A DNA stretch of 64,000 bases from Micromonospora lupini str. Lupac 08 (GTDB lineage: Bacteria; Actinomycetota; Actinomycetes; Mycobacteriales; Micromonosporaceae). Made by a program: the position numbers and the translations under genes. How positions within the stretch are numbered: position 1 is the first letter of the stretch; every line of letters starts with the position of its first letter. The notes beneath the pieces were generated by a model. It saw only the letters and a program-made list of their open reading frames with translations, made no database searches and was not told the origin of the DNA. This document shows, one piece after another, positions 42,874 to 51,481 of this stretch. The stretch spans positions 2,894,106 through 2,958,105 of the forward strand of contig NZ_HF570108.1 of assembly GCF_000297395.2 (NCBI RefSeq). The letters run 5' to 3'.

Positions 42874-44142
42874 TCAACGGTGCGGTGGGGACTGGTCACG
42901 GCGCTGTTCGGGCCGGAACCGCTGGGCAGGCGGTGGCGGTTCACCCCTGCCGGGTTGGGCGGCCCGTTCACCTGCTCGCTGTGCCACCGGCGGGAACGCC
43001 AGCAGAGCAGCCGAGCGCCGCTGCTGCGGTAGCGTCTGCCAGCCGCGGCTCGGATTCCAGGTGGCGTCGTCGGGTGCCGCCGCGAGGGCGTCGGCAAAGG
43101 ACCCCACCCGAGCGCGCATCTGCTCGAAGGTCGGGTAGTGCCGGAGCTGGACCGATCCTTGGCGAAGTGCTTCGTACTCCCTGGCCCACGGCAGTGGTGT
43201 CACTCCGCCGGCGCCCTGCTCGCGGAAGAGCTGGTACGGCACCGGTAGCCGTTGCAGGCCGATGCGGGGCATGTTGTGGTTCTGCTCCGTGGCCTGCCGG
43301 AGCTGACCGGCCGTGAAAGGACAGGTCTCGATCATGTAGTAGATGTCGAAGAGGTCCTTGTACCGGTGGAAGTCCGGTGGGCGATCGGCGTTACGCGAGC
43401 TGCGGGGCACACCGGCCAGGTTGCAGATCTTGTCGGCCATCGCGTCCGCATTCGGAGTCAGCAACGGCGTCAGGGGCTGGAACCCGGGGATCTCGAGACC
43501 CAGCACCGGGCGCTGTGCCACCTCGGGTGGCTGGGTGACCGCCTTGTACGGGCTCAGGTCGACTTCGACGGTCAGTGGACCGTCCACCGCGGGCGGCCGC
43601 CGCACGCCGTACCGGGGGTTGATCGGCTGGGCCGTGATCTGTCCGTAGACCTTGCCGTTCTCCGGCACCGTCCGCATGGCGGAGATGCTGTACCGCACGA
43701 GCCCGCCCAACCCGATACCCGCGGCGGTACCGGGCTCGGCCTCCGGAGCGGCGACCGTCTGCAGGGCGGAGGCGAGGCGCTCGGTCAGATGCCGGCGGTC
43801 ACCGACCTGGCCCTCGTCACCGACCAGGGCCAGGTCGACGTCGAAGGCCGAGCGGGTCATCACGTACGCCGCGTCGACGCCGTTTGCGGATGGGCCCAGG
43901 CCGGTCGTGGTGCTGGGCGGTACCCGGGCTGGCAGGCCGGTGGACCCGTACAGCATCCAGGAGACCCCGGCCACCTCGTGGAACCGGCTCGCCACGTCCG
44001 CCTTCAGCAGGTGCTGCAGACCCCGGGCCGTGTCGAACTCCGGGATGTCGGCCTGGGCGGCGACGTGACGACGCAGGTCCGCCCAGGTCGGGAACGCCGC
44101 GTGGAAATCCGGGCCGATGTGTCCCGAGAGAGGTTCGGTCAT
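42874..44142 (-). CDS. AbiEii/AbiGii-family nucleotidyltransferase toxin
   Basis: This 422-residue protein has a nucleotidyltransferase core: LYGSTGLPARV (GS motif, near residue 66) followed about 30 residues on by RSAFDVDLAL (D-x-D). Further on are a conserved KICNLAG... segment and YKDLFDIYYM, typical of AbiEii. AbiEii toxins transfer nucleotides to tRNA-type targets and block growth after phage infection. The ATG is 3 bases after the stop of the AbiEi-like gene. The C-terminal ~60 residues are proline- and arginine-rich and not part of the domain. Confidence 0.75.
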   Translation of the reverse strand: MTEPLSGHIGPDFHAAFPTWADLRRHVAAQADIPEFDTARGLQHLLKADVASRFHEVAGVSWMLYGSTGLPARVPPSTTTGLGPSANGVDAAYVMTRSAFDVDLALVGDEGQVGDRRHLTERLASALQTVAAPEAEPGTAAGIGLGGLVRYSISAMRTVPENGKVYGQITAQPINPRYGVRRPPAVDGPLTVEVDLSPYKAVTQPPEVAQRPVLGLEIPGFQPLTPLLTPNADAMADKICNLAGVPRSSRNADRPPDFHRYKDLFDIYYMIETCPFTAGQLRQATEQNHNMPRIGLQRLPVPYQLFREQGAGGVTPLPWAREYEALRQGSVQLRHYPTFEQMRARVGSFADALAAAPDDATWNPSRGWQTLPQQRRSAALLAFPPVAQRAGERAAQPGRGEPPPPAQRFRPEQRRDQSPPHR

Positions 44143-44145
44143 CAG

Positions 44146-44775
44146 TCACCCGTCCAGGTGATCAGCCGCGTCGAGCCAGTGCCGCAGAGTCGCCGACGGG
44201 TCGGGGTGATCCGGCGCGAGCCCGGCAGCCAGCGCTTCCTCGGACACCTGTCCCGCCGACATCAACGCCCAGGCGACACGGCCGAGGTCCGCGCCGTCGA
44301 GACGGCCCGTAGCCGCCAGGTCCCGAAGAGTCTGTGCGGGTGTGGTGACCGGCATGCCATGGCGTTCCGTCCACTGATGCGCGGTGAGCGCGCCGACGTG
44401 AAACTGCACCTCGGGCGGCAGGGGCCCGGCCGGGTGGCGCGGCACGGTGAACTCAACCTCCGGGCCCGGGCCCGCGCCGACTCCCCAGAGCCTCGCCGCT
44501 GCGGAGTGCGAAACCACACCGCACTGCGGGGCGACCCGTTCCCATCCCGGAGTCGTCGGGTCCAGAGCCAGCCAGGCCGCGTACAGGCGGGGCGTCGGGT
44601 GGCGGCCGCCGGCCCGAAACCGTACGACAGTGGCCGAGACGGCCTCCACCAGGCCCGCCGCCGACAGTTGCTGCAGATCGCCGGGCGGTGTGACGGCGGC
44701 CGACTGCGCGTGGGTGAGGTAGCCGAACTGGCCATCCGCCACGTCGGCCAAACGAGCCAGTACATCGATTTCCAC
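44146..44775 (-). CDS. AbiEi-family antitoxin
   Basis: The 209-residue protein starts at a GTG (44775) with EIDVLARLADVADGQFGYLT followed by HAQSAAVTPPGDLQQLSAAG, the winged-helix N terminus of AbiEi-type antitoxins. It continues with VVSHSAAARLWGV and LPPEVQFHVGALTAHQW and the C-terminal TPAQTLRDLAA...LMSAGQVSEEAL. AbiEi represses its operon and neutralises AbiEii. The gene is three bases from the toxin start, which fits a type IV toxin-antitoxin pair. No operator was clear in the short upstream gap. Confidence 0.75.
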   Translation of the reverse strand: MEIDVLARLADVADGQFGYLTHAQSAAVTPPGDLQQLSAAGLVEAVSATVVRFRAGGRHPTPRLYAAWLALDPTTPGWERVAPQCGVVSHSAAARLWGVGAGPGPEVEFTVPRHPAGPLPPEVQFHVGALTAHQWTERHGMPVTTPAQTLRDLAATGRLDGADLGRVAWALMSAGQVSEEALAAGLAPDHPDPSATLRHWLDAADHLDG

Positions 44776-45004
44776 AGGTGGATGGTATCTGCGCCGGTCA
44801 CGTTCAGTGGCCCGCTGCTCGGGCCCTCGGATCCAGTCTTCGGACAACTCTCTCGCGTTGCGCGGGGTCGCCCGATCGGCAGCGAACGGGCATGATCCTC
44901 TACGCGCCGAATCCCGCGGATCCTCTACCCGCCGCAACGGAATGGCGATACCTCACGCCCCATTGGCCCAGCGAAGTCTCGGCCGCGCCGCTCAGGAGAA
45001 CACT

Positions 45005-45700
45005 GTGCACTGCACGACATGCGGAGCCGGACTCGACCACCCCGGCCAAGGCCACACGTGCCGGTCCTCGACGCCTCCGTCCGGGCCCAGGACGGCAGGT
45101 TGGGACGCCGCGACCTGGTGCATGATCGGGTTCGCCGTCCTCTACGTCCTGGCCGCGATCGCCGCGGCCGTCCTCGGCAGCATCCCGAGCGCGCGGCCCC
45201 TGCCCACGTCCGGCACTGCCCCAGCGATCGGCTTTGTCCTGGCCAACCTGATCCTGTTCGCCGCCATCATCGGCCTGGCCGTCAGCGGGCTGGTCTGGGG
45301 CCGAGGAACCCGCCGGCTCGCCGAGGCGCACGGCTCCCCGGGCCGGTCGTACAGCCGCCACTGGGGCATCCGCGTCTTCTCCACCTGCCTGGTCCTCAGC
45401 GTCGTCGTCGCCTGGATGTCCACCGACCGAACCGCCCCGGCCGTCCTGTTCGGTCAGGCGGCACTGCGCACCCTCGGAGCCGCTGCGCTGATCGGGGGCA
45501 TGTTGCACAGCCGGGCGCGGGTCCTGCGGCTGATCGCCGACGTCGACCGACTCGTCGCCGGACACTCCTCGCCGGTCGCTGGGCAGAATCCGGCGTGGCC
45601 CCTGTCGCCCACTCCGACCAGCGAAGACTGGAACGCCGGCCAATGGGACCCGGACGTGTTGCGCGACATCGAAGCACGCCGTCACCGCGACAGAACCTGA
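45005..45700 (+). CDS. Zinc-ribbon membrane protein of unknown function
   Basis: The 231-residue protein starts at GTG 45005, with CAGGAG six bases upstream. The first 25 residues carry a C-x-x-C zinc-ribbon half-motif (HCTTCGAGL, ...GHTC). Four hydrophobic segments follow (MIGFAVLYVLAAIAAAVLGS, FVLANLILFAAIIGLAVSGL, VFSTCLVLSVVVAWM, AALRTLGAAALIGGML). The C terminus is polar. The layout resembles DUF4328-type proteins, but no diagnostic motif is visible. Confidence 0.65.
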   Translation: MHCTTCGAGLDHPGQGHTCRSSTPPSGPRTAGWDAATWCMIGFAVLYVLAAIAAAVLGSIPSARPLPTSGTAPAIGFVLANLILFAAIIGLAVSGLVWGRGTRRLAEAHGSPGRSYSRHWGIRVFSTCLVLSVVVAWMSTDRTAPAVLFGQAALRTLGAAALIGGMLHSRARVLRLIADVDRLVAGHSSPVAGQNPAWPLSPTPTSEDWNAGQWDPDVLRDIEARRHRDRT

Positions 45701-45969
45701 TCTCACGATGCGGCCCGTCTCCAGCGCGACGACGGTCGAGTATGCGGGCATCCGGATCCGTCGCACTTCGCGTGCCTGACGACGCGAATTGCCTGCGCTT
45801 TCGCTGGTGATTTCGGGGCCGCCCCGCGCGACCGTCTGCATTCCTGGCGTCGTGGTCCGCGCGGCGAGGGGCAGTGACCTGGAACTGTGGATGCGGCAGG
45901 TGGGGATCCGACGGTCGTCAGCCCCCACCTTCACTGCCGCGTTCGGACGGCTGGGCGATGCTGTCGGCG

Positions 45970-46104
45970 TCAGCGCCCGGTGGGGACGATGTTTGAGGAT
46001 TTCCCGTTCTGCTCGTCGCGCTTCAGGCGCTTCGCAGTCTGCTTCTCCTTGATCGTCTTACCTTTTTTCTTGACGTTCGCCTTGCTCGTCGAGTCCTTGG
46101 ACAT
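45970..46104 (-). CDS. Small basic protein (44 residues)
   Basis: An ATG at 46104 opens a 44-residue lysine-rich protein: MSKDSTSKANVKKKGKTI continuing as KEKQTAKRLKRDEQ and ending VPTGR. The ribosome-binding site is AGGAGG about seven bases upstream. Similar small basic proteins of unknown function are common in actinobacteria. The lysine codons are mostly AAG and AAA despite the GC-rich background. It could bind nucleic acid. Nothing else in 45701-46357 looks coding. Confidence 0.7.
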   Translation of the reverse strand: MSKDSTSKANVKKKGKTIKEKQTAKRLKRDEQNGKSSNIVPTGR

Positions 46105-46287
46105 GATCGAACCTCCTGGAGCAGGTTGGTGAACGTGCGGCGTGTTACTCGCCTGATCGCGTCATGCAGGTGACGGAAGACCCGCGCGGTGGGCGCGAAG
46201 TCCTCCACTGCACGCCGACCCTACGCTGTTTGCGCCCGTGTCGTCGGTGGGAAATGGCGGGGGAGTGGCACCGATACGAATCCCCTC

Positions 46288-46311
46288 CCGCAAGCCCGAT
46301 CCTGCTTGCGG
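46288..46311. terminator. Hairpin downstream of the HelD-like gene
   Basis: CCGCAAGC-CCGATCCT-GCTTGCGG is a perfect 8-bp stem with an 8-base loop, about 47 bases past the end of the helicase-like gene at 46358. A second weaker repeat (GCGGGGGAG with CCCTCCCGC) overlaps it. Confidence 0.5.
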
Positions 46312-46357
46312 TGCTGTAGCGCACGAATGGATGAGGCCCGGGCCGCAGAAAACCTGG

Positions 46358-48547
46358 TCATGACTGCGGCGACTGCTGCGTGAGTATCAACTGTCCGAGT
46401 TCCTGGGTGCATCGGGTGAGCGCGACGTAGAGACCGTTCCAGCCGCGCGGTTCGGCGGCGATCCCCTGGGGGTCGATGAGGAGCGTCGCGTCCCACTCCA
46501 AACCCTTGGACTGGGTGGCGGTGAGCACCGGCACATCAGTCAGCACGGCGTGGAGTTCGGCGGTGCGGTCGGCGGGGGCGATGACGCCGACGGTGCCGCC
46601 GTGCCACCGTTGCTGCAGCTGTCGCACCGCTTCGGCGGCAGCGCCGGCCAGCTCGGCGGGTGCGACAGTGCGTTCCCAGGGAGCGATGCCTGCGGAGCGT
46701 ACCGCCCGTGGCGGCGTGTTGTGGCTGCCAGCCTTCGTCAGGACCGGTCCCGTGAGGTCCATGACCTCACGTGGGGTCCGGTAGCAGATGGTGAGTTCCG
46801 CGGCGGTCCAGCGGTCTCCGAAAGCGGCCTGCACCGCCTGTGCCCAGCTGGTGTGCCGGTGTGCCGCCTCCGCCTGGTCGATGTCGCCGACGGCGGTGAT
46901 GGAGCGACTGGGGCAGCGCCGGAGAACCATCTGCCACTGCATCTCGGACAGTTCCTGCGCCTCGTCGATGACAATGTGCCCGTACACCCAGCCACGCTGT
47001 CGGCGCGCGCGGTCGGCGACGAACTCGCCCTGTGGTGGCGGGGCGTCGACCTCGCCGAGCAGCTCGGCGAGGGCGTCGAGCAGAGGGATGTCGCTCGATG
47101 CCCATCCGGCGGGCTCGGCCGCGACGGCGGTGATCTCCTCGGGGGCCAGCTGCGGGGCGAACCGGGCCAGCAGGGCGCGGTCGGTCAGGAGAGCACCCAG
47201 CAGGGTTCCGGGGTCGAGGGTGGGCCAGCACGTCTCGATGAACCGGGCGATGGTGGCGTTCTCGGCGATACGACACCGCAACTGTTCGATCTCCTCCTCG
47301 GAGAGCAACCCGTCGACGTCGCTGCCGGTGGACCTCCGAGCGGCCTTTTGGTCGTACCCCATGCCCTTGTCGACGCGGGCGAGGATGTCCTCGAAGCCCT
47401 CCTCCATCTCGTCCATCAGCGCCTCGCGCTGCTCGGCGACGACGTCGGCGAGGAGGTGGTGCACCTGCTCGGCGAACGCCGCGCGGGCGCGGTGGTACGG
47501 GCGTCCCTGCACCGCCGACGCGAGCGCCTGCGCCACGGTCGTGGCGGGGATGACGTAGAACTCGCCCTCCCAACGCAGCTTCAGCGCGCGCGGCCGGGGG
47601 AGCAGCGACGCGACGTAGCTTTCGAGCGCGGGCTGCCAGAGGGCGCGGCCCTTGACCTCGGCGAGGAGCCGGCTCTCGTCGCGGCTGACGCGGACGTCGG
47701 CCAGCAGGGTGTCGCAGGTCGCCGAGACGACGGCCGTCTCACCGAGCGCGGGCAGCACCTGGGCGATGTACCGGAGGAACCGCGGCGACGGGCCCAGAAC
47801 CAGGACCGCCTGCTCGGCCATCTTCCGGTACGTGAACAGCAGGTACGCCACGCGGTGCAGCGCGACCACGGTCTTGCCGGTGCCGGGGCCGCCCTGAACG
47901 ATCAGCGGGCCGGTGGCCTCGGCCCGGATGATGTCGTCCTGTTCGCGTTGCAGCGTGGAGATCGCCGTCGCCATGTGGCCGGTGCGGCGCTGGTCGAGGG
48001 CGGCCAGGAGAGCGCCTTCGCCCACGAGTTCCGCAGTCGCGGTGCCGTCCAGCGGCTCGTCGTCCACGCCGACGACTGCCGATCCCGTGGTGCGGATGTG
48101 CCGGCGCCGTGCCTGACCCTGGGGGTCGACGGCCGTCGCGGTGTAGAACGGCCGAGCTGCGGGAGCGCGCCAGTCCACAAGCAGTGGCTCACCGTCCTCG
48201 CCGTCGTCGCGGAGACCGACACGGCCTACGTGTCGTACGGTGCCGTCAAGGCCGTCGAGGCGGCCGAAGACCAGCCCTTCCCCTGCGTGGCGGAGCTCGT
48301 CGTACTGCTGGCGGAGCATGCGTCGGCGTGCCTGCTCCAGCGCGTCCAGGGCCTCTGACGAAAGCTCGACCTGGAGGTGCTCGACCAGCCTGTCGCGCCG
48401 AGCCGTGGCCAGGTCGAGAAACGCCTGTTCCTCGGCGACCGCGGACCGGCGTGCGACGCCCTCCGCGGTAGAGGTCGCGGGCTCGCCTTCTGGTGTTACG
48501 TCGCTGTCGCTAGGAGTGCCATTGTGCGGAGCAGACTTCCGGCGCAT
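46358..48547 (-). CDS. helD: HelD/HelR-type RNA polymerase-associated motor ATPase
   Basis: The 729-residue UvrD-like ATPase has a coiled N-terminal arm (AEEQAFLDLATARRDRLVEH ... LRQQYDELRHAGEG). Then come LLVDWRAPAARPFYTA, Walker A VQGGPGTGKTVVALHRVAYL, Walker B GHIVIDEAQELSEMQW, motif III AVGDIDQAEAAHRHTSW and motif VI-like VALTRCTQELG. HelD releases stalled RNA polymerase, and actinobacterial HelR can give rifamycin tolerance. I choose the start at ATG 48547 (MRRKSAPHNG) because GGGGAA precedes it; ATG 48613 is also in frame. No rifampicin-associated element was found upstream. It is monocistronic. Confidence 0.85.
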   Translation of the reverse strand: MRRKSAPHNGTPSDSDVTPEGEPATSTAEGVARRSAVAEEQAFLDLATARRDRLVEHLQVELSSEALDALEQARRRMLRQQYDELRHAGEGLVFGRLDGLDGTVRHVGRVGLRDDGEDGEPLLVDWRAPAARPFYTATAVDPQGQARRRHIRTTGSAVVGVDDEPLDGTATAELVGEGALLAALDQRRTGHMATAISTLQREQDDIIRAEATGPLIVQGGPGTGKTVVALHRVAYLLFTYRKMAEQAVLVLGPSPRFLRYIAQVLPALGETAVVSATCDTLLADVRVSRDESRLLAEVKGRALWQPALESYVASLLPRPRALKLRWEGEFYVIPATTVAQALASAVQGRPYHRARAAFAEQVHHLLADVVAEQREALMDEMEEGFEDILARVDKGMGYDQKAARRSTGSDVDGLLSEEEIEQLRCRIAENATIARFIETCWPTLDPGTLLGALLTDRALLARFAPQLAPEEITAVAAEPAGWASSDIPLLDALAELLGEVDAPPPQGEFVADRARRQRGWVYGHIVIDEAQELSEMQWQMVLRRCPSRSITAVGDIDQAEAAHRHTSWAQAVQAAFGDRWTAAELTICYRTPREVMDLTGPVLTKAGSHNTPPRAVRSAGIAPWERTVAPAELAGAAAEAVRQLQQRWHGGTVGVIAPADRTAELHAVLTDVPVLTATQSKGLEWDATLLIDPQGIAAEPRGWNGLYVALTRCTQELGQLILTQQSPQS

Positions 48548-48840
48548 TCGCAAGTTCCCCGTATTGGTATCCCTCGGCCCGGATGAGCCGCAGGTGCGGT
48601 CGGCGGCAAGCATAGAGACGGGTTCCCTCGTCGACCAGGAATTCCGCCGGCAGAGATCGGAATCTCAATGCCTTGCAGTTCCCGGGTCACTTGTGGCCCC
48701 ACGCAATCTCGATTGCACATTGACGGCCCGGTCCCTATCTGATCTGCGGGTGCGTTCCGGCGTCATTGCGGCGCGATGGTGGCTGGCGCAACTCCTCTGT
48801 CGGCTGGCTCGTTGGGACCACGGGCGGACGGAGGCGGACG

Positions 48841-50076
48841 ATGGCGGCGGGGCGGGGTGCCGAGCTGCTGCGTCCTCTGACCAGTTCGGGCCGGGCGACA
48901 TTCCTGGAGCTGTTCTTCGACCTGGCGTTCGTGGTGGCCCTGACCCGGGTCTCGCAACGGTTCGCCGGGCTGGGTGATGACGCCGGCTGGGCGCTCGTCA
49001 CCGGGTTCGGACGTACCCTGCTGCTCTTCCTGGCGCTCTGGCTGATCTGGTCGCACACCGCTTGGATCACGAGTCGCTACGAACCAGAGCAGCCCCTCAT
49101 CCAGGCGGTCGTGGTCGGCACCATGTTCGCCGGCCTGATCATGGCGGTGACACTGCCACGCGCCATGGAGGAACGAGCGCTGCCGTTCACGGCCGCGTAC
49201 CTCATGGTGATGCTGGTGCGGCCGCTTGTGGTCGCCGCCGCGCTGCGCGGCCACCCGCGACGGCTGGTGCCGTTCCGGCTTGCCGTGTGGGCGTCGGCGA
49301 GCGCGCCGCTGTGGCTGGCCGGCGCGCTGGGTCCGGACCGATTGCGCCTGCCGCTGTGGGCCGCCGCGCTCGCTCTCGACTACCTCGCCTGGACCCTGGG
49401 CTGGCCGCTGCCATGGCTCGGCGCGTCGAAGGTGGGCCGCTGGCGGATCGCGGGGACGCACCTCGCCGACCGCTACCAGCAGGTGTTTCTCATCGCGCTC
49501 GGTGAGTCGATTCTGGTCATCGGCGTGGTCTTCAGCGGTACGGACTATTCCGCCGAGCGGGCAGCCGCCTTCACTGTCGCGTTCACCACCAGCGCGCTGC
49601 TCTGGCGGATCTACTTTCACCGGGCCGGTCTGCTGCTGACCGACGCGTTGGATCGGGCGGCCATGCCGGGCCGGCTGGGCGCGGTGTCGGAACGGACGCA
49701 TCTGTTGATCGTGCTCAGCGTGCTCGTCACTGCGGTCGGCTACGAGCTGGTGATCGATCATCCGTTCGGGCAGCCGCGGCCCGGTTGGCTCCTGTTCGTG
49801 GTGGGCGGTCCGATGCTCTTCCTCGTCGCCCGCCTGCGGCTGGAGCACGAGGTCTTCGGCCGGCTCTCCCGCTCCCGCATCATCGGACTGGTGGCTCTGC
49901 TGCTGTGCACGCCGGCGTTGGCCCGGTGGACGCCGATGGCCGGGTTGAGCGTCGTGGCCGGAGTGCTGACCCTGGTCGCGCTCCTCGACGCGCTACGGAG
50001 CCGGGGACGGCCGCCCGAGCTTCCGGCCTCGCCGATCGGGCGAGGGGCAACGGACGTAAGCGACTCCGAGGCGTGA
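48841..50076 (+). CDS. LtrA-family membrane protein, second copy
   Basis: The 411-residue protein has the LtrA N-terminal motif TFLELFFDLAFVVALTRVSQ and the later DRYQQVFLIALGESILVIGV, with about eleven or twelve hydrophobic segments. It is only distantly similar to the one at 36613-37893, and a different member of the family. The ATG at 48841 has GGAGG eight bases upstream. A hairpin (50086-50102) terminates it before a convergent TetR gene. No substrate or regulator is apparent. Confidence 0.85.
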   Translation: MAAGRGAELLRPLTSSGRATFLELFFDLAFVVALTRVSQRFAGLGDDAGWALVTGFGRTLLLFLALWLIWSHTAWITSRYEPEQPLIQAVVVGTMFAGLIMAVTLPRAMEERALPFTAAYLMVMLVRPLVVAAALRGHPRRLVPFRLAVWASASAPLWLAGALGPDRLRLPLWAAALALDYLAWTLGWPLPWLGASKVGRWRIAGTHLADRYQQVFLIALGESILVIGVVFSGTDYSAERAAAFTVAFTTSALLWRIYFHRAGLLLTDALDRAAMPGRLGAVSERTHLLIVLSVLVTAVGYELVIDHPFGQPRPGWLLFVVGGPMLFLVARLRLEHEVFGRLSRSRIIGLVALLLCTPALARWTPMAGLSVVAGVLTLVALLDALRSRGRPPELPASPIGRGATDVSDSEA

Positions 50077-50085
50077 CCGCGCGGC

Positions 50086-50102
50086 GGTGGCGGGACGCCA
50101 CC
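50086..50102. terminator. Hairpin between convergent LtrA and TetR genes
   Basis: GGTGGCG-GGA-CGCCACC is a perfect 7-bp stem with a 3-base loop in the 62-base gap between the LtrA stop and the end of the opposing TetR gene. Confidence 0.6.
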
Positions 50103-50138
50103 ACGACCGCAGCAGGTACGGACCAGTCGCCGTGACTG

Positions 50139-50744
50139 CTAGCTGGCGGACTCTGCCGACTGGCGCTCGGCAGTGGTCAGAAGACCGTCGACGCCGCGGA
50201 GGAAGGTCTCGGACACCTTCGCGGGGTCGAAGAGGCATCCGGCGGCCATGGCGCCGTCGCGGAGCATGACGAAATGGCGCGCGGCGGGATCGGCCGTCTC
50301 CTGGTCGATCTGCGCCATCAGCGTGCTGAGCGTGTCGAGGAACCATTGCCGGTGGGCGATGATCTCCTGGCGTACGGGATGTTGCGTCGCGGGATACTCT
50401 GCCGCGGCGTTCAGGAAGGCGCATCCACGGAACCCGGGGGACTGGATGTTCTGCGCGATGGAGCCGGCAATGGCCAGCAGCGGGTCGACGGGCGACGAGT
50501 TGTCGGCGATGGCCGCGTCGAACGCGTCGCGTTCCATTTTATGGACTTCGCGCAGGTAGGCGAGGATGAGATCGTCCTTGCTGGGGAAGTGCCGGTAGAA
50601 GGTCGCGCGGGTCACCTTCGCCTCGGCGATGATCCGGTCGATGCCGACGGAATGGATGCCTTCCGAGTAGAAGATCCTGGTCGCCGTGGCGAGAAGCCGG
50701 GCTCGCGCCTCGGAGGGCCGAGTGTCGGGTTTGCCGCTCGTCAT
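50139..50744 (-). CDS. TetR-family repressor with a three-copy operator
   Basis: The 201-residue protein has RARLLATATRIFYSEGIHSV then IIAEAKVTRATFYRHFPSKD (helix-turn-helix), followed by a helical regulatory half (RGCAFLNAAAEYPATQHPVR). The conserved RGCxFLNAAAE stretch belongs to a subgroup whose operators often read GAACG-type repeats. Start is ATG 50744 or 50753. Three near-identical operator copies lie between it and the divergent membrane-protein gene (50920), so it probably controls both itself and that operon. Confidence 0.88.
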   Translation of the reverse strand: MTSGKPDTRPSEARARLLATATRIFYSEGIHSVGIDRIIAEAKVTRATFYRHFPSKDDLILAYLREVHKMERDAFDAAIADNSSPVDPLLAIAGSIAQNIQSPGFRGCAFLNAAAEYPATQHPVRQEIIAHRQWFLDTLSTLMAQIDQETADPAARHFVMLRDGAMAAGCLFDPAKVSETFLRGVDGLLTTAERQSAESAS

Positions 50745-50760
50745 ACCCCCCATCTTAGCG

Positions 50761-50893
50761 GACAGAACGTTCGGTCTGGCGGAAGCGCCGCAGCGACGGG
50801 GGTCGCGCCGGGGGCAGGTCAGGTGGGTAGAACGGTCGGTCTTGACGGAGGGGTCTGGGGCTGTCATGCTCGGTGGACAGAACGTTCGGTCTC
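50761..50893. promoter_or_regulatory. Three GACAGAACGTTCGGTCT operator copies
   Basis: Copies at 50761-50777 and 50876-50892 are identical over 17 bases (GACAGAACGTTCGGTCT), each with an AACGTT centre. A weaker copy TAGAACGGTCGGTCTT lies at 50828-50843 in the same orientation. They occupy the promoter region between the TetR gene and the divergent 50920 gene. Confidence 0.8.
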
Positions 50894-50919
50894 CCACCCC
50901 TCCGTGGAAAGGGTCACCC

Positions 50920-51480
50920 GTGACCACCATTGCTGCTTCGCCCGGCATCTCCCGGACCGCGTCCGCACTGCGGCGGCTGTACTTCGTCCGCTTCGCCTTC
51001 GCCATCGTGTGGGCACTCGTGACGATCGCCACCGCCAAGGAGATCGGCCCGCTCGCGGTGACGCTGTTCGTGCTCTACCCGCTGTTCGACGTGGGCGCCG
51101 CCATCTACGACCTTCGTTCGTCGCGGGCCGCGGGCTCGCCGACCCTGCTGTACGTGAACATCGCGGTGAGCCTGATCACGGCCGTCGGAGTGGGTGTCGC
51201 GGCCACGTCCGGTGTTCCCGCTGTCCTCCGGGTCTGGGGCGCCTGGGCGATCGTCGCCGGTCTGGTCCAGTTGATCGTCGGTGTCACCCGTCGGAGGATG
51301 GGCGGCCAGTGGCCGATGATCATCAGCGGTGGCATCTCGGTTCTGGCTGGTGGATCCTTCATCGCCGGAGCCTCCGCGGACAACCCGTCGCTCACCAACG
51401 CGGCCGGCTACGCCATTCCGGGTGCCATCTTCTTCCTCATCGCGGCTGTCCGGCTCGGCCGTGCCGCAAAGGGCAACTGA
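50920..51480 (+). CDS. Membrane protein (HdeD/DUF308-like)
   Basis: The 186-residue protein has six hydrophobic segments: RFAFAIVWALVTIATA, GPLAVTLFVLYPLFDVGAAI, LLYVNIAVSLITAVGVGVAA, VWGAWAIVAGLVQLIVG, PMIISGGISVLAGGSFIA and AIPGAIFFLIAAVRL. The short evenly spaced helices and conserved Gly/Ala in the second half fit HdeD-like membrane proteins. Start is GTG 50920 with AAAGGG seven bases upstream. Two bases separate its stop from the next ATG, so it forms an operon with the flavoprotein. Regulation by the divergent TetR is likely. Confidence 0.75.
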   Translation: MTTIAASPGISRTASALRRLYFVRFAFAIVWALVTIATAKEIGPLAVTLFVLYPLFDVGAAIYDLRSSRAAGSPTLLYVNIAVSLITAVGVGVAATSGVPAVLRVWGAWAIVAGLVQLIVGVTRRRMGGQWPMIISGGISVLAGGSFIAGASADNPSLTNAAGYAIPGAIFFLIAAVRLGRAAKGN

Positions 51481-51481
51481 C

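Noticed and set aside
46288..46311. Hairpin considered as a rifampicin-associated element for the HelD-like gene
   Set aside because: It lies downstream of the gene and does not match the GGGGCTTGCnGCAAGCCCC-type pattern; it is better explained as a terminator.
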